This document shows, in pieces, positions 10,917-23,196 of a stretch of DNA of 64,000 nucleotides. The position numbers and the translations under genes were made by a program. The stretch is from Saccharum officinarum (lineage: Eukaryota > Streptophyta > Magnoliopsida > Poales > Poaceae), in contig CM036191.1 of NCBI GenBank assembly GCA_020631735.1, positions 44,678,562 through 44,742,561 on the forward strand, written 5' to 3'. How positions within the stretch are numbered: position 1 is the stretch's first letter; every line of letters begins with the position of its first letter. The notes under the pieces were generated by a model. That model searched no databases. It saw only the letters and a list, made by a program, of their open reading frames with translations, and had not been told where the DNA came from.

Positions 10917-12035
10917 CCCTTCCTTGGCCTCCAGGGGCATGGGGGCTCCTAGGCCCGCATGTCAGCCCCTCGAGCCAGCCTCCTTCGCCACCAAGAAGCC
11001 TCTAGAAGAAGCACCTGAGGGAGGCCGGTCCAAGCCAACATAGCCTAACACGTAGACTGTCAAAACAGAGCAGCCGGATGATGCCCAAGGCTTCTTCTGC
11101 TTCACGACATCGCCTCGGTCCACAGAGCACCGCTGCAAGACCCTCCTAGACTCCGGCGCATGTAGACCATAGACTCATCCCCCAAACTGTAATGTACCTG
11201 ACCTACCTCAGAATATAAGGGGACGTCGGATCAAAAAGAGGGAGGAGGACGATCCTAGAGAGATCATTCCATTCCTCACTGATCCGCTCCTGCTCAGCGC
11301 CGAGAGTAGAGCAACCCAAGAGGGGCACCGAGAGCTCCTCCACCGCACCCGTTGCCTTTCTCCTCTCCAACGAGGGGAAGGCTCCATCGGTGGCGAGGCA
11401 ACCTCAGGATTAGCACCGAACTAACCCCCTACCAAATCTCTCACTTTGTCCTGTACACTCTATTGTAACCCCCTGATTTCGGGTGCTCCTGAGTATAAGG
11501 ATCATCAGCTACTGGACGTAGGGCATCGATCGGCCCGAACCAGGATATGTAGGGGATCGCTCACTAGTACACCGACTTGAGCAACAATGTTTGCCATGGT
11601 TCGAACCCCATGATAGTAGGGGATCGCTCTGTGCTATCCTAGAGTTTATTGATGTTCTTCCTTGGTCCCTCGTGTTGGGCTAGATTGGAATCCAGACCTC
11701 CTCGAGTTGGGGCTGATTCGGAACAGGGGATCCAATCTAAAGGGAGTCGCTTTAGTTCCAGTCTATAGTCCATGCATGCACTGGGTGCATGTGTCCTCTG
11801 TTGCGGCATTGGTGGACATCGCCTTGTCACGAAGGGGGATCTGACAGTGTCGTAACCGTGCCCCTCACGCTGTTGTCTAGCTCCATTTTGGCGGTTGACT
11901 CTCTGGGGCTGCCTATTGCAGCGTGGCCTTCCTCTGTTGAACCTTCTCGAGGCTTCCTTGGCCTACAATGAGCCCCCGCCTGGAGGGGCTGACGAGGAGG
12001 CCCGGGATCCATCCGTCCCTAGAGCTAGTGAAGTC
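10917..12035 (+). mobile_element. Tat-type gypsy LTR debris
   Basis: There is no coding region. The style (TATA-like GAATATAAGG at 11211, CTCGGCGCC-type runs, TACTGGACGTAGGG followed by CGAACCAGGAT near 11510-11550) resembles LTRs of grass Tat-clade elements, as does 43200-43600. The boundaries are unclear. The stretch is absent from the second copy of the region, where 33790 joins the equivalents of 10721 and 12036. Confidence 0.45.
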
Positions 12036-13049
12036 CCTTGTCTTGTTTTGTCACGACGGTTGCGTGACCCAGCCAAGAGAGTGGCCAATAGGGCCCTCGC
12101 CCGTGGAACGGACTGAAGGCGGAGCATCTCAGTACTAGCTAAAAACTATACCCTGGCCATGTATTGTCGTTCTCGGCGCTGCACCGGGGCAGTTGTGTAG
12201 TCCCTCGGTGTCCATATGATATTCATGTTGGGTAATATGTTTGATAAGGTTTGTAAAATATATTAGAATTTTTAAGAATTTTTTTAATAATAATAGATTC
12301 AACGATTTATCTGATGATACTAATTATTTACTATATATTTTATTAAACTTAAAAGTGTTTGACTTCTCTACGCTTTGTTTAAGAGGAAGGGAGTACATTA
12401 CTGCACCTCACTGCATGCCCAGCTGACATGAACCCATGTACATTACAGCACGTCACTGCTTTTCCCAGCGGACAACCACCCATCTTACTGTATGATGAAT
12501 AATGGCTTTTGGCAACATTCAAACCAGTGTCTGTGTGTTGGGGATCATTGACGTGCTAATGGGTACCGGCCACTACGGCAGGAGCTGCTCAAGTCTTTGA
12601 TGTTGGGTCCGGTAGTGGCATCCGTCTCCCTGGCCTCATTGATGCCAGCCGGTAGCATTGATCACTAGAACCTATCTATATCCCAAGAAAAATTGTATTT
12701 TTATTAATCAAATCTATAAAAAAATATTGATAATTATGGTACCCAATAAATACCAATTGGGAAATTATGTTCATATATTTTATGTTAAATATAGTTATTA
12801 GGGGTATAAATATTGATTAAGATTAAATAGTTTGATTTTGACCATTCCTACCGTTGCTTTCTTCCTACAACGGAGGCCGTATCGTATCGTGGATTATTTA
12901 CTGTTGGCTGGTTTGGTGTGAGAGAAAAACACTGTTCCCGGCGGAAAATTTACGATCGTTTACGAGCAAGCGAACAGGCTCATTGTAGTGTCACATCACC
13001 ATGAACCCAACGTACATCCACGCTAAAGTCGCTTGCACACATGGAGGCA
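12036..13049. other. Non-coding duplicated DNA before the tandem units
   Basis: AT-rich DNA without a credible reading frame. It is repeated at 33790-34804. Up to about 12361 the two copies differ by roughly 2%; beyond that they are almost identical. A MITE-like piece lies at 12906-12982. Confidence 0.6.
12906..12982. mobile_element. MITE fragment
   Basis: Starts GGCTGGTTTGGTGTGAGAG and ends CGAACAGGCTCA, ends I associate with a common short grass inverted-repeat element. Also present at 34661-34737. Confidence 0.4.
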
Positions 13050-14490
13050 CGAGACACCAATCGTTGAATTGTGTTGCAGGAAGTCGCGTACGCTTGCACA
13101 AATGAATGGCGACCGAGCCACCCTGCATCGAGTCGATGGCGACCGCGCCGCGTAGGGGACCGAGCTTGCGCACGACGCGCAGGGGAGAAGAAAGGCAGGG
13201 AAAGGGAAGAGAAAGAGGATGACGCATGGGGTCCATTTGTCAGGATTTCTTTAGCCTTGCAAAGTTTGTATTTAAAACTAGACTTATACGTGTAGAAACA
13301 TACAAGATGACGAACTAATAAAAGTTAGAAAAAATGTAAACTGAACGCATAAATTAGTTAGGAGGGGGTGAACCGTGACTGACTCCGTGAGCCGAGCGGT
13401 CGTCGGCCTAGGAAGAGAGGATGGATGGCCCGCAGCTAGCACTGCTGCGAAATACACGATTGGTTGTCACTTCACCACCCATACAATATAGTACAGCTCC
13501 TGTCGTCGTTTGTCATCTATCACATGTACAGAGTACTAGTAAGATGAATGGGCGTTCATGACTTTAATTATCATCCCAATAACAATGTTAATTATCATAT
13601 AGTACTCACTCTCTCTCCTCTAACATAAATGCATACCGACCTCCTCCTTGGGAATCCTAAAATAAACACATATCAGAACAACGTCAGTACACAGTACTAG
13701 TTATCAACTCACACGGTGGAGACATCTTGCCTACCATCCTACTCTACATTCTTACGACAGCGTCCATATGCGCCATTACCACGTGTCCTTCCACTGCCCT
13801 CTGCAGCTGCTGCTGTTCTCTTTCTGCATCTACTCCATGTAGCTAGCGAAGAGACCGAGGCTGTGTTTAGTTCCTAAAAGGTGCTACAGTAGTCATCACA
13901 TCGAATCTTGCGATATGTGTATGGAGCATTAAATGTAGACGAAAAAAAAACTAATTGCACAGTTTGGTTGGAAATCGCGAGACGAACGTTTTGAGCCTAA
14001 TTAGTCTATGATTAAACACTAATTGCCAAATAAAAACGAAAGTGCTACAGTAGCCAAATTCCCAAATTTCGTGAGCTAAACAAGCCCTGACGAGTGTTGA
14101 CAAGCAAGCAGGGAGCATGATCCGGCGTTGCATGCCTACTGGACCTGTCTTTTTTATTGTCGCATTAATCTCGTCTAATCAACTATTACCTTACGTTGTT
14201 GATCTGATGATGACCTTATATATGCTACCACCATTTACCACTTTACATACCCTGCGTATATACAACATGCACGATGGAGAGCTAGAACCTGAAATAATAG
14301 CTTATTAGTATATATATATAATATCTTCTACTCCCTCTGTCGCGATATTAAGATGTGCATGTATTTTAAAATACAAATTTTGTTATCAGTGCCCAACAAT
14401 TATTGTAATCATATAAGAACTTTATACTAAGTAAGTGGTTACATTGGCTTTGTCTATATTTAGAAATTATTTTGTAAACTGGTATACATG
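13050..14490. repeat. Tandem unit 1 (copy A)
   Basis: First of three diverged units sharing landmarks in the same order: TTGAATTGTGTTGCAGGAAG, AGCCCTGCAAAG-like, GTTAGGAGGG, GACTGACTCCGTGAGCC, GTACAGCTCCTGTCGTCG, CTGATGATGACCTTATATATG and TGGTTACATTGGCTTTGT. No protein-coding potential. It lacks the 15055-15230-like segment found in units 2 and 3, and carries its own MITE at 13859-14087. Confidence 0.75.
13859..14087. mobile_element. MITE in tandem unit 1
   Basis: Ends GGCTGTGTTTAGTTCC and CTAAACAAGCCC are inverted repeats, and the interior has CTACAGTAGCC typical of a frequent grass MITE. Units 2 and 3 lack it and preserve the empty site; flanks CGA and TGA look like a 3-bp duplication. Also at 35611-35840. 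Confidence 0.7.
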
Positions 14491-14679
14491 GGCCGGTTCA
14501 AACCCAATCAACTTGTAGATCCCGCACAGTTAAAATCGATCTGGACTTTTCCATGTCTAGGATGGTTTGGCCCGAGCCATCACCAAGCCCAATTAGGCCT
14601 ACAAACTTTATTGTTATTAGCATTTTTTGAAGATTTTTATCACAATTTATGACACCTATTCTAACATAATTTGATAAGA

Positions 14680-16170
14680 TTTCTTGAGCCCTGCAAAGTT
14701 TTAATTTAAAACTCGACTTATATACGTGTAGAAACCTAAAAGATGAGCAAGTCAAAGGTATAAAAATAGTAAATTGAACAAAAACTTAGTTAGGAGGGAG
14801 ACCCAAGACTGACTCTGTGAGCCTGGCGGTCGTCGGCATAGGGAGATGCGATGAATGGCCAGCAGCCAGCTCTGCTACGAAATACATGATTGGTTGTGAC
14901 TTCACCGCCCATACCATAGTAGTACAGCTCCTGTCGTCGTCTGTCATCATGTACGGAGTACTAGTGAGATGGATGGGCATTCATGACATTAATTATCATA
15001 CAAGTAGCAATGTTAATCATAGAAGAAAATTCAAGGTCAGTTTCTACACTTAGCGTAGGGTGTCATCTAGGTTCGTGTATTATCAAAAGGCTATTTTTGG
15101 GTCTCTAAACTTTATTCCGGGTCTCACCTACGTCCAAACAGATCTTAGCCCACTACTTCTGCTGACGTGACATGCATTGAAGTGGACCCAATAGGTGGGG
15201 CCCACTTGTTAGGTCTTTCTCTCCTCTCTGTTTCTTCTCCGCTCATCGGCGCCACCTCGCTGGTGGAGTCGGACTAGCCCTCATCATCTAAGTAGCATTC
15301 ATCTCCTCTAAAATAAACGCATTTCTACCTCCTCCTTGAGGATCTGAAAATAAACACATATCTACCTCCTCCTTGATGAGTCATTTTTTTTAATTTTGAC
15401 AGAACAACGTCGGTACACAGTACTAATCAGCTATCATGGCAGTAGGAATGGCATCGTACATTCTTACGACAGCCTCCATGTGCGCCATTGCTGGGGTGTT
15501 TGGAACCTGGGACTAAAGTTTAGTAGATGTCTCATCGGCTATTTAGATACTAATTTGAAAGACTAAACATGAGTCTAATTAGGCTTAATAGATTTGTCTC
15601 GTAAATTAATCTCAATCTATGCAATTAGCTTTGTAATTAGTCTACGTTTAATACTCCAAATTAGTGTCAAACATCCGATGTGACATGGACTAAATTTTAG
15701 TATGGGGAACTTCCACTGCCCTCTGCGGTTGCTGCTGTGTTCTCTGTCTGCATCTACTCCATGTAGCTAGGAAAGAGACCGACGAGCGTTGACACGCAGG
15801 GAGCACTATCCGGCGTTGCCTACAGGGACCTGTCTTTTTTTCCAGTAATCGCGTCTAACTAACTGCTACGTTACGTTATTGATCTGATGATGACCTTATA
15901 TATGGTACCACCATTTACCACTTTACGTACCCTGCATACAACATGCACGATGGAGAGCTAGAACCTTAAATAATAGCTTTTATAGTATAGATATATGTAT
16001 CTTCTACTCCCTCTATCACGATCTTAAGACGTGCATGTATTTTAAAATACATTTTTTGTTATCGATGCCCAACAATTATTGTAATCATATATGAACTTTA
16101 TACTACAATAAGGGGTTACAGTGGCTTTGTAAATATTTATTAGAAAATGCACAATCAACTCGTAGATCCC
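14680..16170. repeat. Tandem unit 2 (copy A)
   Basis: Second unit with the same ordered landmarks (GACTGACTCTGTGAGCC at 14808, GTACAGCTCCTGTCGTCG at 14922). It contains a segment near 15055-15230 (GTGTCATCTAGGTTCG...GGGTCTCACCTACGTCC) shared with unit 3 but absent from unit 1, and a MITE at 15493-15707. Non-coding. Confidence 0.75.
15493..15707. mobile_element. MITE-like insertion in tandem unit 2
   Basis: An insert of about 215 bp, GGGGTGTTTGGAACC...AGTATGGGG, interrupts a stretch that is continuous in units 1 and 3. ACTAAAGTTTAG near the left end and ACTAAATTTTAG near the right end suggest a Tourist-like element. Also at 37243-37459. Confidence 0.55.
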
Positions 16171-16194
16171 GCACAATTAAATTCGATCTGGAGC

Positions 16195-17608
16195 AACACA
16201 CAATCGTTGAATTGTGTTGCAGGAAGACGCGTACGCTAGTACTGTACTGTATTATGTTCGCCATTCATGTAGAGCAACACACAACACCTATGAAGACTTT
16301 CTATCACAATTTGCTAAGATTTGATTAGCCCTGCGAAGTTTTTATTTAAAACACGACTTATATGTATAGAAACTTAAAAGATGACCAACTAAAAGGTATA
16401 AAAATAGTAAATTGAACGAAAAATTAGTTAGGAGGGAGACCCGTGACTGACTCCGTGAGCTGAGCGGTCGTCGGACTAGGGAGATGCGATGGATGGCCAG
16501 CAGCAAACACTCCTACGATATGCATGATTGGTTGTCACTTCACCACCCATACCATATATAATAGTAGTAGTACAGCTCCTGTCGTCTGTCATCATATACG
16601 GAGTACTAGTAAGACGGATGTGCGTTCATGACATTAATTATCATACCAATAGCAATGTTATTCGTTGAAGAAAATTCATGGTCGGTTCCTAAATTTAACG
16701 TGGGATGTCACCTAGGTCCATGTACTATCAAAGAGCTATTTTTTGGTCATAAACTTCGTTCCGGATCTCACCTAGGTCCAAACGGATCTTAGCCCACTAC
16801 TTATGCTGACGTGGCGTGCATTACCCAATAGGTGGTGGGGACCACTTGTCAGTTGTTTCTCTTCTCTCTGTTTCTTCTCTGCTCGCCGGCGCCGCCCTCG
16901 CCGGTGGCATCGGGCTAGTCCTCATCGTCGTAGTAGCGCTCCTCTCCTCTAAAATAAACGCATTTCTACCCCCTCCTTGAGGAACCTAAAATAAACACAT
17001 ATCTACCGCCTCCTTGAGGAATCATTTTATTATTATTTTGACAGAACAACGTCGGTACACAGTACTAGCTATTATGGCAGTAGGAATAGTAGACAACAAA
17101 TTCACACGGTGGAGACGTCTTGCCTACCATCGTCGTACATTCTTTCCACAGCCTCCATGTGCGCCATTGCCGCTTCTTGTCCTTCCACTGCCCTCTGCGG
17201 CTGCTGCACTTCTCTGTCTGCATCTACTCCATGTAGCTAGCAAAGTGACCGGCGAGCGTTGACAAGCACGGAGCATGATCCAGCGTTGCCTACAGGGACC
17301 TGTCTTTATTATTGTTCCATTAATCTCTAAACAACTGTAACGTTACATTGTTGATCTGATGATGACTTTATATATGCTACCACCATTTACCACTACGCGA
17401 TGGAAAGCTAGAACCTGAATTAATAGCTTATTGGTATATATATCTTCTACTCCCTCTGTCGTGATCTTAAGAGGTGTATGTATTTTAAAATACAGACTTT
17501 GTTATTGATGCCCAATAATTATTGTAATAATATATTAACTTTATATACTACAATAAGTGGTTACACTGGCTTTGTATATTTTTTTTAGAAAATACAGACT
17601 TTGTTAGC
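16195..17608. repeat. Tandem unit 3 (copy A)
   Basis: Third unit. Its start (CAATCGTTGAATTGTGTTGC) matches the start of unit 1, followed by the shared landmarks. It has neither of the two MITEs. Non-coding. Copy B of this unit breaks off at 39136, equivalent to 16886. Confidence 0.7.
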
Positions 17609-17837
17609 AGCACGGCCACGCCAGCGACAAGCTATTCTACTGTAGCGGTTCTCACAATGGATCACGGTGTGGGCGCAGAGGGAGATGGGCTGGGCCAGTC
17701 GGCTTGGGCGACGAAGGAGAACACTCGTTACTTGGGACCACTGTGGCTGTAGTGTGTATTAGGCCCATCCCCTAGATCAATGGCGGAGCCAGGATTTTTA
17801 GGTAGCCTGGGTGAGACGCAACGTAATACTAAGGACC

Positions 17838-18119
17838 CATTTGACAGTGCTCTGACTCCTCATGTAAAGTAGTTTTTTTAAGCTAAAGCCGTTTTAGAAA
17901 CATTTGGGAAAAATAGCTCCAATGACATATTTGTAATAATTTGTATAAGGCTTGTGAAGAGGAACCGAGAGAAGCCTCATTTCTGCGGCTCCGACCTCTC
18001 TATAAAAAAATAGCTCCAGCTCCTCTCGCTCCTTGCAAGGAGCCATTTTTAGATGGCCGTTTAGCAGGGCTCTTTATAAGGATCAGCAAGAAGCCAGAGC
18101 CGGAAACCTGCCAAAGAGT
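17838..18119. mobile_element. MITE with TTTGRCAG / GCTCTGRCT ends
   Basis: The left end ATTTGACAGTGCTCTGACTCC pairs with the reverse complement of the right end (CCAGAGCC...CTGCCAAAGAG). A short AT- and CT-rich interior has no ORF. Confidence 0.5.
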
Positions 18120-18131
18120 CTAACACATAAT

Positions 18132-19586
18132 CACTACAGGAAACAGGGCCTTTGTCGAGTGCAACTTTCTTTGCCGAGTGTTAAAAGTCGGGCACTCGGC
18201 AAAGAGCTATTTTGCCGAGTGCCGCACTCGACAACGATATACACTTGGCAAAGAAGGCTTTGCCGAGTGTCAGGCACTCGGCAAAGCCAGACACTCGGCA
18301 AAGGCCCTTTTTGCCGAGTGTCAGGCACTCGGCAAACTCTTGCACTCGGCAAAAAACGGCGTCAGGTAACGGCCGCCGCCTACCGTCCAGGTTTGCCGAG
18401 TGCCAGCGGGTAGTCAATCGGTAAAAAACTTCTTTGCCGAGTGCCAGACCCTGACACTCGGCAAAGGACTAGGGCTGCCGGTTTGCCGAGTGCCAGATCG
18501 GGGCACTCGGCAAAGGTGTTTTTTTTTGGAATCTAAACCCTAAACCGCACTGCATCTTTTTTTAAAATAAAAAATACCACTTTGCCGAGTGTCGGGCGGA
18601 GAGGCACTCGGCAAACATTTTAAAAAAAATTGGCACGCTCTTTGCCGAGTGTCCCCACGGAGATGTCCTGATTTGTAAGCATTGTATGTGATAACGTGCA
18701 CCAAACCTTCTCAAATTTTATCACATCCTCCACATACGATATCATGACATCTTGACAAGTTTCATGATTTTCGGACTTCGTTTGCATTTTATAGAATTTA
18801 AAAACAATTCGTCCGCAAGTTCGTGGTAATGTTTCGTGAACATGATGTTCAAAATTTTGGGTCCGTTCCTGGATACGGCCTCACACTACACTCAATACCA
18901 TGAATATCATTTTTTGAATCATTAAATTCCATTATTCGGTGCACGTGCAGTTCAAATTTGCAATTTCCAAAAAAAATTCAATGAAATGAAATAAATTAAC
19001 TAAATATAGCAAACAGTTCGAGAAATGTACCAAATTTTGACATGGAGTACCAAGTACTGTAAGAGGACTACAGAAAAAGTTTGGAGGTCAAAATAAAAAA
19101 AACTGGTTTGCCGAGTGTCATCTTTTGACACTTGGCAAACATGCTCTTTGCCGAGTGACAGCTGCCAGGCACTCGGCAAAGTGTTCCCCTTGCCGAGTGT
19201 CCGTGGAGATACTCGGCAAAGAGCGTGCCAATTTTTTTAAAAAATGTTTGCCGAGTGCCTCTCGGCCCGGCACTCGGCAAAGTGGTATTTTTTATTTAAA
19301 AAAAAGATGCAGCGTGGTTTAGGGTTTAGATTTAAAAAAAACACCTTTGCCGAGTGCCCCGATCTGGCTCTCGACAAACCGGCCTCCTTTGCCCAGTGCC
19401 AGATCGGGGCACTCGGCAAAGGGCCCATCCACACTTAACCACCGAACCGTTACCTCCCTCCCTCCCACACACGCGCGCCGCCGTGCCCCACCCGCTCACC
19501 CGCCGCTCTTCCCCACGCCGTGCGCCGCCCTCCCCTCCCCGTGCGCAGCGCCCGCACTCGCCCCGGCGCCACGCGCCGCCCGCCGC
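18132..19586 (+). mobile_element. CACTA 1: truncated CACTA element with TTTGCCGAGTG repeats
   Basis: The left terminus CACTACAGGAAAC follows AAT. At least 17 copies of TTTGCCGAGTG or its reverse complement crowd 18150-18660, the subterminal array that CACTA transposases bind; another cluster is at 19105-19425. Between them is a non-coding stretch that matches 46890-47117 in inverted orientation. At 19450-19586 there is a GC-rich, CCCTCCC-rich segment of unknown origin. No right terminus (TTTCCTGTAGTG type) is present: element 2 was inserted at 19587 and the far side is missing. Short ORFs in the array only translate the repeat. Confidence 0.88.
18430..19416. repeat. Large imperfect inverted repeat in CACTA 1
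   Basis: 18430-18660 pairs with 19185-19416 in reverse: both arms contain the GATCGGGGCACTCGG stretch, the AAACCCTAAACC run, the T/A-rich spacer and the GGCACGCTCTTTGCCGAG stretch in mirror order. About 520 bases separate the arms. Confidence 0.75.
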
Positions 19587-20042
19587 TGTGGCAGAACCTC
19601 CTAAATAATATGGCCCACATGTACTTGTTATCGTCTTAAAAGACCTCTAACCACCATACATGTGTACCACATTACTTAAGAAGTCTGTCGGGTGTCCTCG
19701 GGAAACCCGAATCATCCACAATCTTCCGAGCAGGATCACATTACAGAGGCATCATAGTATTACAACAGTTTATACAATAAATTACATCAGAGTACAAAAG
19801 CGGAAGTCTTACATAACATAAGTTTACAAACTTGATGTTCCAAACTTACAAAACTTAAGTTTAGTGTTACAACCATAGTAGTGGAGTAGCATTATTAACA
19901 TTATTACAACACCCAAACGCGATGCTCTGCCCAAGAGCCAAACATCTCTACTCATCGTCACTCGCCGCAAAGACAGTCATGCAACAGGGTCCAAAACACA
20001 CCTGCTCATGAGACGCACCTGCAACAGGGGTTTAACAAACCC

Positions 20043-20060
20043 TGAGTACGAAAGTACTCA
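20043..20060. other. LTR hairpin, stem TGAGTAC/GTACTCA, loop GAAA
   Basis: Perfect 7-bp stem 456 nt from the LTR 3' end; also at 30056-30073 in the truncated 5' LTR. Confidence 0.7.
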
Positions 20061-22825
20061 ACAAGACTTAACCGACAAAAATAAGTGGAACGACTCAGGA
20101 ATGCAGGCTCAGGGGAATCAAGGTGATGTTCCAGCAGGAAGTCCAATTCTTTTGCATAAAAGCTACTAATGGTGAATCCTTAAGATCACGATTTTATTTC
20201 AATATTATTTATTGACGGAATGAAAGTGATCCTAATCTAGATCATATAACTCATTCAATATCTTTCTGATTCTCCGACCAAAGTTCCATTTCTTATCTAC
20301 GATGTTGAACAGAGAATCGAGTCTCCTTAACCGAGGAGCAGCGACGATTCGAACCGATTATACCCAGCTGGGGATCCCTAACCACACGATATATGTAGGA
20401 CTCTAACCGACATATATCAACCTTCACTCGGATCCTCCAAAACATGACCGGGTCCAGCGCCACCCGAGAGTACAGTACACCTCCAATCCAGCCATAGGCT
20501 ACGAGGGTACACACTACTCTCGCCATCTTTCCACTCCCAGTGCGCGGTTGGCCGTTCACATGTTGGCGTTACCGAGGTCTTAGGCTTACCAGAGCATGTG
20601 ATCAGTTACAAAGTCTCGACGCACACAATTCAAACAACGGTACGGTCCTTAACTGACTCAGTCGGAGACACTACAGGGGGACTCCTTTCCCAATGCAAGT
20701 CCACCGACCGGTCTCAGATTATCATCATTAACAATCATCAAGTGATTGTCCAACAACCCTTCAAACTTTGTTTAAAAGTTTTAAAGTTTTCTCATTAAGC
20801 AATGCTAAGCATACTAAGCATTTTTAAATCAAAACAGTAACAAGGATGGTATTGGAATATCAAGGATGATAATGCAGTAATTGGGTTATCACTTAACTCC
20901 TAGCACTTAATGCAATAGAGCTGCAATAAAAGTAAGTAAACTTTTCAAATTGCAAGGTAAGTTTAGATGTAACCGGGGCTTGCCTTGGTCAACGGGAAAC
21001 TCAGGCTCGGGTTCAGTACCGCAGATGTCAAACCCTACTTCCATGGACGTCGGTTCTTCTGCCGGGACGGGTTCGGCTTCGGTACCCTCCACTTGTACGG
21101 GAACTATACGTAACGATAATGCATGCTTTAGGATGATGAGATAATAAACATGATGCTCGATGGATGCTTAACAGAGTTAACAACTAGAGTACAACTTTCC
21201 TTCACGGTACAGTTGAACAACGAAAACTTCTAACCTAACCCTAACCTAGGGTCCGATTACCCTAATCAACTTATTAAGGGATTTTGTTAAACACATGAAA
21301 TAACAGTAATTAATAATTAAATACATGATTAGGAAAGCTTAAGCAACCAATTAAGAATGCTAAAGGTCATTAAGGGTTAATGACCTAAAGTCAACACTCA
21401 ATCATAAAGTCAAGCAACATTAAATATTATGCCCTAATTACCTAATTAAATAATTAATTAATCAAAGCATAAGTTTAAGAATAAAATTTAACTTAATCTA
21501 ATTAAGCTAAAATTTTTAATTTAGGAAGCTTATATCATAATTAGATGATAAAACAATTTCCATGATTTTTGGATAATTAAATAAGCCTAGAGAAATTAAT
21601 TAAGGACCACTTAAGAATTAAATGGACTAATTAATTAACCTATAAAAAGTATTAAAAATTGATATTTATTATTTTTATTAAATAGTACACAGTGTAAAAG
21701 AGTTACTCAAAATTTTTCACAATTTTTGGAATTATAAATAATTTATAACATAATTAACAAAACTGAAAATCATTTTACATTTTTGGAAAAGGAAAAACAA
21801 AAACTTATCAACGCGGGCTGCTTCTCCTGCTTTCCCTTCTCTCGGCCCGGCCCGTACGCACGCGCGCGGCCCGTTTTTCCCCCCCGCGCTCTCGCCTGCT
21901 CGGCCCAGCCTCACGGCCCGTCAGCGCGGCCCGGCCTGCTCGCGCGCCCGCTCCCGCTCTCTCTCTCTGACTCCCGGGTCCCGCCTGTCATCCCCTACTC
22001 CCTCTCGTCTCCTTCTCTCCCGCGTGCTCGGGCTCGCCACCGCGGTGACCACCGACGGGGAGCTCACCGACGACGAGCCGCCGAAGCATTGGGACCCCTC
22101 CAGCCAGCCCAAACGCAGCACCCGAACCCCACGGACCCATCTAAGGCGTGACGCGACACTGTTCTAGAACGGAGGAGGCTTGACCGCGGCCATGGCGGTC
22201 TCGGCGGCGACCCGAACGGCGACACGATGAGCAAAACGGGTCTACAAAGCGGTTGCAGTTAAAGTGAGGGGAGCATCACGTGCAGGGGCTCACAGTGAGT
22301 ATGTTGAGCAACTTGGGGGCGATGGAGAGGCGCTGGAATGGCCGGTCCACGGTGAGGCGGTCACGGTGGCGTCGCTGCCGGCCGCGAGGAAGAAGACGGC
22401 TTGCGGGCTAGTGCAGAGGAGGTGAGGCGCAATTAAGGGCTCCAGGAGCTGCGCGCACACGCTGCGGAGCTGGAGGCGAGAGCTGCAGGGCGGTGAAGCA
22501 ACAACGGCGGCGAATTTAGGCGGCGGAGGGCGGTGGCCGGTCGCGGCGAGAAACGGAGGAGGAGGAGAAAACGGCTTGGCTGACGACGATGGCCATTATA
22601 GGCGAGGCCAGGCGGTGCTGTGGCGACACGCGGAGCCAACCGACCGTGACGAGGCGGTCGCGGAACGCCGCGGGCGCGCCTGGAAGCGGAGCAAAGGTCG
22701 CCGGCGTCGTCGGGAGGTGGTGTGCGGTGGTTGGCGACGATTTCAAATAATTACCGAATTGCCACTGAAAGAAAATTTCAAATTACTTTCAAATCTTCAA
22801 TAGAAGTTGAAAATCTGTAAATACA

Positions 22826-23196
22826 AAAGTTGTTCCATTTTCAAAGATCTACAACTTTCTCAATATGAACATTTTACAATTCGGCTTAGTTTTTGAAATT
22901 TGAATTTGAATTCAAAAAGGGACATTTTCTAGAATTCTGAAAAACCAAAATTACTTTGAATTTTGTATTGAAACTTCAAAAATTCAAAATACCAAAGTTG
23001 TACATCTAGGATAGACCTACAACTTTGCTATTCAAAATATTTTCAAATTATGCCTCCATTTTGAAATTGGATAGGGAAAATGAAAAGGAGACAATTTTGA
23101 GATTTGAATCTTTTCAAAATTACTTCAAATTTTACACTGAAACTTTAAAAACTCAAAACATCAAACTTGTAGCCCTTGAAAAGATCTACAAACTTG
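22826..23196. repeat. Three ~169-bp degenerate tandem repeats, each with an AAAGTTGT...ACAACTTT pair
   Basis: Inverted pairs occur at 22826-22858, 22994-23026 and 23163-23196, spaced 168 and 169 bases, with similar AT-rich text between them. Confidence 0.6.

Noticed and set aside
10901..10921. Palindrome AGGGTG-TTA-CACCCT as a regulatory site
   Set aside because: It arises from the LTR end and the flanking CCCTT and straddles the insertion boundary.
18033..18424. Several 60-126 codon ORFs in CACTA 1 (and 38153-38468)
   Set aside because: They translate the TTTGCCGAGTG repeat (residues such as LGKE, AECQ, RQRP), not a protein.
18150..18660. CRISPR-like array
   Set aside because: Repeats are irregularly spaced and occur in both orientations; this is the subterminal array of a plant CACTA element.
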